A DNA stretch of 64,000 bases from Chloroflexota bacterium. GTDB taxonomy: Bacteria > Chloroflexota > Dehalococcoidia > Tepidiformales > Tepidiformaceae. Where the stretch lies: contig JACPOQ010000001.1 of NCBI GenBank assembly GCA_016191435.1, positions 62,001 through 126,000 of the forward strand, given 5' to 3'. Under the pieces are notes generated by a model that saw only the letters and a program-made list of their open reading frames with translations, made no database searches and was not told the DNA's origin. Positions 57,841 through 64,000 of this stretch are shown here, piece after piece. The position numbers and the translations under genes were made by a program. Positions within the stretch are counted from its first letter, which is position 1. Every line of letters begins with the position of its first letter.

Positions 57841-57865
57841 AGTTCCGAGGGCCGAGTCCCGAGCC
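57841..57865 (+). repeat. AGTTCCGAGGGCCGAGTCCC word
   Basis: Fourth copy of the TTCCGAGGGCCGAG family, in the region upstream of the histidine kinase start. Confidence 0.65.
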
Positions 57866-57994
57866 GTTGATCGGCGCGGCATAACGTGAACGTCTTAACA
57901 AACTGCGTTGCGGGGCTTCGCGGCGTGGTATTGTGCGGCCGATGCGCAAGTTTTTCCGCGAAGCGGGACGTGGCGCACGGAAGAAGGCCGTTGC

Positions 57995-58183
57995 ATGGGA
58001 CTGCTCTCGAAGCTGCTGGGCAAGGAAAAGAAGGATCTGTCACAGACCGACCGCTATCGCATGGTCTCCGGCGAAACGCTGCCGTCCACCGAGCAGGAGC
58101 GGATGAACCGGGACCTGATGGAATCGCAGATGGCGGAGTCACGCGCGAAGCGAGACGCCGAGCAGGCGGACCACAAGAGCTGA
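57995..58183 (+). CDS. Small charged hypothetical protein
   Basis: 62 residues from ATG 57995, preceded by GAAGAAGG. MGLLSKLLGKEKKDLSQTDR then a helical, highly charged remainder (ERMNRDLMESQMAESRAKRD). The N-terminus MGLLSKLLG resembles amphipathic membrane-binding helices; it is not a lipoprotein. No family is recognised. Confidence 0.6.
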   Translation: MGLLSKLLGKEKKDLSQTDRYRMVSGETLPSTEQERMNRDLMESQMAESRAKRDAEQADHKS

Positions 58184-58199
58184 GCCGCCGGGCGGGGGC

Positions 58200-58409
58200 C
58201 TAATGCCTGGCGGGGGCGGCGCGGCGCGGCGCGCGCGGCGCCGTGGCGAGCCAGCCAGGTTGTTCCTGCCAGCCGTTGTGGAAAATCCGTGAAGCGCCAC
58301 AGGCGCAGGCGCCGGCGGATTCGGGGCCATGCTGCTCGCCGATTTGCCAGCGGTGCGCGTGGGCGGCCAGCGCCGCTGGAGACGGGTCGATGGTTGGTTC
58401 CTCAAGCAT
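58200..58409 (-). CDS. Small conserved zinc-ribbon-like protein
   Basis: 69 residues from ATG 58409, with GGAGGGACC seven bases upstream. AHAHRWQIGEQHGPESAGAC followed by ACGASRIFHNGW gives a C-x-C-type cluster with the H-W...GP...G.C..CG..R.F.N pattern. Proteins of this design are, from memory, frequent in Chloroflexota and Actinobacteria. Overlapping plus-strand frames here are compositional. Function unknown; convergent with the 62-residue gene. Confidence 0.65.
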   Translation of the reverse strand: MLEEPTIDPSPAALAAHAHRWQIGEQHGPESAGACACGASRIFHNGWQEQPGWLATAPRAPRRAAPARH

Positions 58410-58524
58410 GCGAAGGTCCCTCCGGCTTCCACCGTACACCATGGGTCGCGGTGGCCGACGCTCGCCGCCGGCCGGCGCCTGCGCGGGATACGCCTCTACG
58501 CCCACACGCCGTTACGCTGGCTCC

Positions 58525-58905
58525 ATGCGCCGCCCGTTCTTCCTCGCGTTAGCGCTGGGCCTGATCGCGCTGGTGGGCCTGAACTTCGTGCCGCCCGCGG
58601 GGCTGCTGGCGTTGTTCCTGCTGGGGCCGGCGCTCACGGCGTGGCTCGCGACGCGGCCGGGGGCGGACCGCAACCGCTACAGCGGCGCCGGCGTGCAGGC
58701 CGCTATCGCGCTGGGCCTGGCGGGCGTCTTCTGGGTCGGCATCCACCCCGAGGGGATGAATGTCTTTGGCGTCATCGTGAGCCTGTTCGCGACGTTCATG
58801 GTGGTCTCGATCATGTCGTCGCTGGTGGTGGTGCTGGCGAGCAACCTCTTCCCCAGGCCCGCGGGCGGCACGGGCCCTGAGGGGACGGGAGAACCGAACG
58901 GCTGA
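58525..58905 (+). CDS. Small membrane protein
   Basis: 126 residues from ATG 58525. Three or four hydrophobic segments: FFLALALGLIALVGLNFV, GLLALFLLGPALTAWLA, AAIALGLAGVFWVGI, and VIVSLFATFMVVSIMSSLVV. The ends are basic and Gly/Pro-rich (PRPAGGTGPEGTGEPNG). No family is recognised; the layout resembles small multi-TM accessory proteins. Confidence 0.7.
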   Translation: MRRPFFLALALGLIALVGLNFVPPAGLLALFLLGPALTAWLATRPGADRNRYSGAGVQAAIALGLAGVFWVGIHPEGMNVFGVIVSLFATFMVVSIMSSLVVVLASNLFPRPAGGTGPEGTGEPNG

Positions 58906-58953
58906 GCGCCGGGGCAGCGGCTGCTCGCGCCCGCCAGCGGAGCGCCGCCACGT

Positions 58954-59808
58954 TCACTCGGCGAGGAACTCGTTCGCGAGTGCGATGAATTCCTCGAACT
59001 GGTCGTGGTGGACCCAGTGGGCGGCGCGTTCGACCATCACGGAGCGGTAATCATGGAACGCGCTGAGGTCCAGGTGCTTGAACCGCGCGCCCCAGCTTTC
59101 GGCGCCCCAGATGATGAGGATCGGGCAGCGGATCTGGTTCCAGAGGTCACGCGCGTCCTCCATGTTGAACTCGTAGGGCGAGCCGGCGTGGGTGAAGTTA
59201 TCGAACTTCCAGGTGTAGCCGCCGCTGCTTTCGCGTAACCCGTGGACCGTCAGGTGGCGCGCCAGCTCGGGCGTGAGATGCTGGTTCGCTTCGACCATGC
59301 GCTCCGTCGCCTCATCGATCGAGGAGTAGACGCGGAGCTTGCGCCCTTCGAGGCCGCGCATGCTTTCGACCCATTCGCGCATGCGGACGTGGGCCGGCTT
59401 CCGCGCACCCGTGGCCCAGCCGAGCCCGCCCAGCCCTTCGATAGTGACGATGCGGGCGACTTTTTCGGGGAATGCGCCGGCGTATTGGAGCGCGACGCCG
59501 CCGCCGAGTGAATGCGCGACGATGGCGTAGGGCGCGCGGCCGATGGCCTCGCCCAGGGCGTGCATGTCGAGGCCGTAGTCGATGATCGAGTAGTCGCCGC
59601 CGAGGGACCATTCGGAATCGCCATGGCCGCGCAGGTCCGGGGCATAGACGCAGTAGCGGTCGCTGAGGGCGATGGCGGTGCGGTCCCAGGAGCGGGCGTG
59701 GTCGCGGGTGCCGTGGACAAGCAGCAGAGGCGGCTTCGCTTCATCGCCCCAGACGAGGTAATGAAGCTTGAGCCGTTGCGAGTAGTAATAGCGCGATTCG
59801 GGTTCCAT
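58954..59808 (-). CDS. Alpha/beta-fold hydrolase
   Basis: 284 residues from ATG 59808. A complete triad: oxyanion region LLLVHGTRDHARSWD, YCVYAPDLRGHGDSEWS, nucleophile elbow IVAHSLGGGVALQYA (Ser), acid in a loop after ILIIWGAESWG, and a His in RAAHWVHHDQFEEF. This fits epoxide hydrolase, esterase or C-C hydrolase-like members; substrate unknown. In contrast to the protein at 5677-6486, the nucleophile is intact. Divergent from the FAD enzyme gene. Confidence 0.9.
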   Translation of the reverse strand: MEPESRYYYSQRLKLHYLVWGDEAKPPLLLVHGTRDHARSWDRTAIALSDRYCVYAPDLRGHGDSEWSLGGDYSIIDYGLDMHALGEAIGRAPYAIVAHSLGGGVALQYAGAFPEKVARIVTIEGLGGLGWATGARKPAHVRMREWVESMRGLEGRKLRVYSSIDEATERMVEANQHLTPELARHLTVHGLRESSGGYTWKFDNFTHAGSPYEFNMEDARDLWNQIRCPILIIWGAESWGARFKHLDLSAFHDYRSVMVERAAHWVHHDQFEEFIALANEFLAE

Positions 59809-59959
59809 GCGGGGAGAGTGTAGGCGAGCGGCGGTACAGGCGGAATGCGCGGGATGAAATGCCGCATCGGCCGGCGCGAACGCCATGCGATGACGGCAGA
59901 GCATAGGCCCACGAGCGGCGCCCGCAGCCCCCAGCGCGCGCGGCCGCTATGATCGACGC

Positions 59960-61105
59960 ATGGCGCGATTCGATGCCGTCGTGGTGGGAGCAGGCCCGGC
60001 GGGGAGCACCGCCGCGCGCGAGCTCGCGGCGGCCGGGGCGCGCGTGCTGATCATCGACCGGGCGGAGTTCCCACGGTACAAGGCGTGCGGCGGCGGCATC
60101 CCGCTGCGAACGGAGCGGCTGCTGCCGTTCCCCATCGATAGCGTGATCGAGGACTCAGTACACCTGCTGGACGTGGCGTACCGCGGCCGCATGGGGTTCG
60201 AGCGCGATTCGGGCGCGCCGTTCGCGCACATGGTCATGCGTGACCGCTTCGACGCGTTGCTGCTGGAGCAGGCGCGGACCGCGGGGGCCGAGTTCCGGCC
60301 CTCCACCGCCGTGCGGTCGCTGTCGCGGGACGGCGTGGTCAGGCTCCAAGCGCCGGGATTCGCGGTGGAAGCGGACTACTTCGTCTGCGCCGATGGCGCG
60401 CATTCGCCCGTCGGGAAGATGGCGGGGCTCGGGGAGGACATCGCCGAGTGCGCCGCCTGGGAGGTAGAAGTGCGTGCCGATGCGGGCGCGCTGCGCCGCT
60501 ACCGGTCGCGTGCGCTGATCGAGCTGGGGTACCGGCCGTGGGGTTACGCATGGCTCTTCCCGAAGGCCTCGGTGCTGTCGTTCGGGGTGGTGCTGCCGCG
60601 CGAACAGGCCGGCGCGATGAAGGCGTACGTGCGCCGCTTCGTCGCGCGATTGGGCCTGGGCGCGGCGGATGTGGAGGTCGCGCGCGGCCACAAGATCCGC
60701 TTCCGGCGCGGGCGCGAACGGATCGCCGATGAGCGCGTGCTGCTCGCCGGCGATGCCGCGGGCCTTGCGGACGAGTTCACCGAAGAGGGAATCTTTTACG
60801 CGATCGAATCCGGGCGCATTGCCGCGCGCAACGTGCTGCGGGCGATGGGCGGCGGCTCGCTTACGCGCTACCAGCAGGACATCGACCACGAGCTCATGCC
60901 CGAACTGCGGGCGGCGCGGCTGATCGCGTTCATGTTCTACGGGATGCTGCGGCGGGCGCCACGTCCGTGGATGTTCGCGAGCGGCAAGGCGCCGTTGCTC
61001 TGGGATGCGTTCTTCGCGGTGCAGAAGGGCGAATCGACGTACGCGCGCGAGGTGGCGCGTATCCCGCTGCTGCCGGCCATCGCCGCCCGCATGCTGCGCT
61101 CCTGA
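59960..61105 (+). CDS. Geranylgeranyl-reductase-family FAD oxidoreductase
   Basis: 381 residues from ATG 59960. The dinucleotide motif is AVVVGAGPAGSTAARELAAA, then ARVLIIDRAEFPRYKACGGG (the ...KPCGGG-type loop), a central beta-sheet, and VLLAGDAAGLADEFTEEGIF (second FAD motif GDAAG). C-terminal helices follow. Members reduce isoprenoid double bonds, for example geranylgeranyl chains of archaeal-type lipids, chlorophyll or menaquinone. Its last base overlaps the start of the endonuclease III gene (TGATG), so the two are co-translated though functionally unrelated. Confidence 0.9.
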   Translation: MARFDAVVVGAGPAGSTAARELAAAGARVLIIDRAEFPRYKACGGGIPLRTERLLPFPIDSVIEDSVHLLDVAYRGRMGFERDSGAPFAHMVMRDRFDALLLEQARTAGAEFRPSTAVRSLSRDGVVRLQAPGFAVEADYFVCADGAHSPVGKMAGLGEDIAECAAWEVEVRADAGALRRYRSRALIELGYRPWGYAWLFPKASVLSFGVVLPREQAGAMKAYVRRFVARLGLGAADVEVARGHKIRFRRGRERIADERVLLAGDAAGLADEFTEEGIFYAIESGRIAARNVLRAMGGGSLTRYQQDIDHELMPELRAARLIAFMFYGMLRRAPRPWMFASGKAPLLWDAFFAVQKGESTYAREVARIPLLPAIAARMLRS

Positions 61106-61767
61106 TGCCGCTGGCGCCCGCGGCGATCATGGCGCGGCTGGCGGCGCTCTACGGCACACCCGTGCACACGCCCAGCGGCGCGCCTATTGCCGAGCTGGTG
61201 CTCACGGTGCTTTCGCAAAACACGGCCGATACGAACAGCGGGCGGGCGTTCGTGCAGCTACTGCGGAAATACCCATCGTGGGCGGCGATTGCGGCGGCGC
61301 CGCCGGAGGAGTTGATCGCGACCATCCAGGGTGGCGGGCTGGCGCAGCAAAAGGGGCCGCGCATCCAGGCAATCCTGCGGGCGGTGGCGGAGCGCTCACC
61401 CGGGTGGGACCTGGAGTTCCTGCGGGAGATGCCGCTCGAAGAAGCGCGCGCCTGGCTACGGGCGCTGCCGGGCGTGGGCCCGAAGACGGCGGCGTGCGTA
61501 CTGCTGTTCGCGCTCGGGCGGCCCGCGATGCCGGTCGACACGCACGTCGAGCGCGTGGCGAAGCGGCTGGGGCTGATCACGCCAAAGCTGACCGCGGAAC
61601 AGGCGCACCACGCGCTCGAGGCGCTGGTGGAGCCGGCCGACTACTACCGCTTCCACATGCTGCTAATCAAGCACGGCCGCCGGCTCTGCATCGCGCGGCG
61701 ACCACTCTGTGAACGCTGCCCGCTGGAGCGGGACTGCCCATCGAGCGTGCTGGCGAGGAGCCGTTAG
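61105..61767 (+). CDS. nth: Endonuclease III-like HhH-GPD DNA glycosylase
   Basis: 220 residues from ATG 61105, overlapping the previous stop. ELVLTVLSQNTADTNSGRAF, the helix-hairpin-helix LRALPGVGPKTAACVLLFAL with catalytic Lys, and PAMPVDTHVERVAKRLGL with catalytic Asp. The iron-sulfur cluster ligands are C-x6-C-x2-C-x5-C in CIARRPLCERCPLERDC. It removes oxidised pyrimidines and nicks the abasic site in base excision repair. Length is normal for the family. Confidence 0.93.
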   Translation: MPLAPAAIMARLAALYGTPVHTPSGAPIAELVLTVLSQNTADTNSGRAFVQLLRKYPSWAAIAAAPPEELIATIQGGGLAQQKGPRIQAILRAVAERSPGWDLEFLREMPLEEARAWLRALPGVGPKTAACVLLFALGRPAMPVDTHVERVAKRLGLITPKLTAEQAHHALEALVEPADYYRFHMLLIKHGRRLCIARRPLCERCPLERDCPSSVLARSR

Positions 61768-61828
61768 CCACCGGGGTAGGGGCAGCAGTCAATGCCGCTG
61801 ACAAGAGAGCGCCGGGATCTCGACCGCC

Positions 61829-62956
61829 TCACGCGAACGTGACGACCTGGCGGATGGCGTGCCCGCCGGCGAGGCGTTCGAAGCCTTCGTTGATGTCATC
61901 CAGCGGGAGGCGGTGGGTGAGCAGCCGGTCCACGGGCAGGCGGCCCTGCCGGTAGAGCGAGACGTAGCGGGGCACATCACGCACGGGCACGCAGGCGCCC
62001 ACGTAGCTGCCTTTCAGCGTGCGCTCCTCGGCCACGAGCTGGACGGGCGGGAAGGAGAACGTGGCATCGGGCGGCGGCAGGCCAGCAGTGACCGTGGTGC
62101 CTCCGCGGCGGGTGACCGCGTAGGCAGTTTCGAGCGCCCGCACGGAGCCGGCGAGCTCGAAGGCGAACTCGACGCCGCCGCCAGTCTCGGCGCGGACGCG
62201 CGCGACGCAATCGGGTGCGGTGGCGTTGAAGGCGTCGGTGGCGCCCAGCTCGCGTGCGAACGCCAGCCGTTCGTCGGAGATATCGATGGCGACGACGCGG
62301 CCGGCGCCGGCCGCGATTGCCCCGAGGAGGCTCGCAAGCCCCACGCCGCCAAGACCGACAACCGCCACGGTGGCGCCGACGGAGACGCGCGCGGTGTTGA
62401 CCACCGCGCCGACGCCGGTGAGCACCGCGCAACCGAAGAGCGCCGCCTCATCGAGCGGGACGCGCTCATCAACTTTCACGAGCGACCGCCGCGAGACCGT
62501 GGCGTACTCCGCGAAGGCGGAAACGCCGAGGTGGTGGTTGAGCTGCCCGCGGTCCCAGTGGATGCGCCGCGCGCCAGAGAGCAGCGTCCCCGCGCCGTTC
62601 GCGGCCGCGGCCGGCTCGCAGAGCGCGGGGCGGCCCTCGGCGCAGGGGAGGCAATGGCCGCAGCTGGGCACGAACACGAACACAACGTGGTCGCCGCGCG
62701 CGAGGTCGCTCACGTCCGGGCCACATTCCTCGACGACGCCCGAGGCTTCGTGGCCGAGCGCCATGGGCATCGGGCGGGGCCGGTCGCCGTTGATGACGCT
62801 GAGGTCCGAATGGCAGAGCCCCGCGGCGGCGACCTTGACCAGCACCTCGCCGGGCCCGGGCGGGTCGAGCTGGACCTCGGCCACATCGAGCGGGCGGGAC
62901 TGGCCATAGGGCCGCGGGCGGCCCATGGCGCCAAGGACGGCGGCGCGCGCCTTCAT
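61829..62956 (-). CDS. Zinc-dependent alcohol dehydrogenase (MDR family)
   Basis: 375 residues from ATG 62956, overlapping the upstream gene stop by 4 bases. Catalytic zinc ligands: Cys in AAGLCHSDLSVING, His/Glu in LGHEASGVVEECG. Structural zinc: CGHCLPCAEGRPALC. Cofactor motif VAVVGLGGVGLASLLGAIAA. C-terminal DDINEGFERLAGGHAIRQVV is the class-III-like ending. It oxidises an alcohol or reduces an aldehyde with NAD(P). Co-translation with a TPP enzyme suggests that it processes the aldehyde or acyloin made by that enzyme. Confidence 0.92.
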   Translation of the reverse strand: MKARAAVLGAMGRPRPYGQSRPLDVAEVQLDPPGPGEVLVKVAAAGLCHSDLSVINGDRPRPMPMALGHEASGVVEECGPDVSDLARGDHVVFVFVPSCGHCLPCAEGRPALCEPAAAANGAGTLLSGARRIHWDRGQLNHHLGVSAFAEYATVSRRSLVKVDERVPLDEAALFGCAVLTGVGAVVNTARVSVGATVAVVGLGGVGLASLLGAIAAGAGRVVAIDISDERLAFARELGATDAFNATAPDCVARVRAETGGGVEFAFELAGSVRALETAYAVTRRGGTTVTAGLPPPDATFSFPPVQLVAEERTLKGSYVGACVPVRDVPRYVSLYRQGRLPVDRLLTHRLPLDDINEGFERLAGGHAIRQVVTFA

Positions 62957-64000
62957 CGAGCCGCTCCTTGCGGCTCGGCCAGCGGCGAACGGAGGGTCGC
63001 GAGGCGCGCGGTGAGTTTCATGTTCTCGGAGTAGTCGACCGGGCAATCGACGATCGCGACTGTGTTCGAGGCGAGCGCCTCCTGCAGGGTGGGCACGAGG
63101 TCGGCAGTCTTCTCCACGCGGTATCCCTTCGCGCCGAAGCTTTCGGCGTAGCGCACGAAATCCGGGTTCGTGAACGCGATGTTGCTCGGGCGGCCGAAAT
63201 GGCGGAGCTGGTGCCAGGTGATGAGCCCGTATTCGGAATCGTTCCAGATGAGGACGACGAAGGGCGTGCCCACGCGCAGGGCGGTCTCGATTTCCTGGGA
63301 GTTCATCATGAAGCCCGCGTCGCCCGTGACCACGAGGACCTTGCGGTCCGGGAAGGCGAGCCGGGCTGCGATGGCGCCCGGCACGGCGATGCCCATCGAG
63401 GCAAAGCCGTTCGAGACGATGCAGGTGTTCGGCTGCTCGGCCTGGAACATGCGGGCGGTCCACATCTTGTGGGCGCCCACATCGGAGATGAGGATGTCGT
63501 CCGGACTCAGCACGGCGCGAAGGTCCCAGAGGATCTTCTGTGGCTTCACCGGGAAGCCCTCATCGGCGGCATAGGCCTCGCGGTCGGCGACGATGGCGGC
63601 GCGAAGTGGGGCGAAGGGGTTCGCGATACGGGGCTGGGCGCGGCGGGCGATACCGTAGAGGCTGGCGGTGATATCGCCGAGCACGCCACAGGTGACCGCG
63701 TAGCACTCGTCGACTTCGGCCGGGAGCGTATCGACGTTGATGATGATCTTGTCGGCAGCGGGGTTCCAGAGCTCGGGATGGTACTCGACGATGTCGTAGC
63801 CGACGCAGACCACGACGTCCGCCTGTTCGAGCGCGAACCACGGGAGGTCGTTGGCTTTCAGGCCAATGGTGCCGAGCGACAGCGGGCTGGAAGAAGGGAT
63901 CGCGCCCGCCGCCATAAACGTGTTCACGGCATGGATTTGGAGGGCGTCGACGAAGTGGCGGAGAGCAGGCACGGCCTGCTGGCGGATGGCGCCGTTGCCA
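62953..64000 (-). CDS. TPP-dependent acetolactate-synthase-like enzyme, 5' end outside window
   Basis: The frame is open to the right edge; about 348 C-terminal residues are visible. Upstream of an internal GTG the sequence reads GNGAIRQQAVPALRHFVDAL, the start of the central domain. TPP/Mg motif: VVTGDAGFMMNSQEIETALR (GDAGF in place of the usual GDGGF) and the following WNDSEYGLITWHQLRHFG. Earlier, ILISDVGAHKMWTARMF and VSNGFASMGIAVPGAIAARL are AHAS-type. It decarboxylates a 2-oxoacid and condenses or releases an aldehyde; whether it is an anabolic acetolactate synthase, catabolic AlsS or a decarboxylase is not decidable from this part. Heads an operon with the alcohol dehydrogenase. Confidence 0.9.
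   Translation of the reverse strand, partial: GNGAIRQQAVPALRHFVDALQIHAVNTFMAAGAIPSSSPLSLGTIGLKANDLPWFALEQADVVVCVGYDIVEYHPELWNPAADKIIINVDTLPAEVDECYAVTCGVLGDITASLYGIARRAQPRIANPFAPLRAAIVADREAYAADEGFPVKPQKILWDLRAVLSPDDILISDVGAHKMWTARMFQAEQPNTCIVSNGFASMGIAVPGAIAARLAFPDRKVLVVTGDAGFMMNSQEIETALRVGTPFVVLIWNDSEYGLITWHQLRHFGRPSNIAFTNPDFVRYAESFGAKGYRVEKTADLVPTLQEALASNTVAIVDCPVDYSENMKLTARLATLRSPLAEPQGAAR

Overview
The window is high-GC bacterial chromosome, roughly two-thirds G+C by eye, with frequent GTG/TTG starts and tightly packed genes on both strands. No rRNA, phage, insertion sequence or CRISPR array is visible. The best taxonomic guess is an uncultured Chloroflexota lineage (Dehalococcoidia or SAR202-like). 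This rests on luciferase-like monooxygenases beside a thiolase/DUF35 pair and two dispersed acyl-CoA dehydrogenases. It also rests on secreted proteins with Thr/Pro stalks and a GWN...YWV C-terminal module, and on many CGGG-type lipoproteins. This is an inference from gene content, not from a marker gene.

Layout. 1-1.3 kb: the end of a glycoside-hydrolase-like protein and a lipoprotein. 1.4-7.8 kb: a catabolic block with an Ltp2-like thiolase-fold protein, its DUF35 partner, an amidohydrolase, an alpha/beta-hydrolase-fold protein without a nucleophile, and an LLM flavin oxidoreductase. A lower-GC orphan gene is inserted in this block. 7.8-13.9 kb: an ABC-2 exporter, nitroreductase, a frameshifted MNT nucleotidyltransferase, MOSC protein, FKBP lipoprotein, TatA and a one-domain XdhC. 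14-16.8 kb: prephenate dehydratase, two separate TrkA-type NAD-binding proteins, a universal stress protein and a small membrane protein, all on the minus strand. 16.9-22.7 kb: an ECF sigma factor coupled to a 1704-residue RskA-like anti-sigma protein with an enormous repetitive cytoplasmic region. 23-29.7 kb: a 90-bp tandem repeat, DUF4349 lipoprotein, acyl-CoA dehydrogenase, enoyl-CoA hydratase, tRNA-Thr(CGT) and secreted proteins. 29.7-33.4 kb: a 1214-residue secreted beta-rich protein.

33.7-46.8 kb: a second enoyl-CoA hydratase, DUF2231 protein, a DUF433 antitoxin with a doubly frameshifted toxin, HtpX, a PIG-L deacetylase, a PAP2-type enzyme, FabI, GNAT, a sterol-desaturase-type hydroxylase, DinB, an EAL-CBS phosphodiesterase, and an acyl-CoA dehydrogenase divergent from a SufR-like regulator. 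46.8-57.8 kb: a large GT2 protein, CCA-adding enzyme, agmatinase, a small protein with repeated KSxSN motifs, a membrane glycosyltransferase-like protein and a four-PAS histidine kinase. 58-64 kb: small proteins, an alpha/beta-hydrolase, a geranylgeranyl-reductase-like FAD enzyme overlapping an endonuclease III gene, and a zinc alcohol dehydrogenase translationally coupled to an acetolactate-synthase-like enzyme that runs off the right edge.

Four themes stand out. (1) The anti-sigma protein carries about ten basic RRRFGxFRR-type modules. (2) The 183-residue protein at 51.9 kb carries five SKSN-type repeats like a multi-core precursor or repeat tag. (3) Families of short reiterated sequence words lie at or across gene 3' ends, one of them an exact 31-bp repeat. 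(4) Three toxin-antitoxin-like loci are decayed while the large housekeeping genes are intact. All functions are assigned by reading motifs; no database search was possible.
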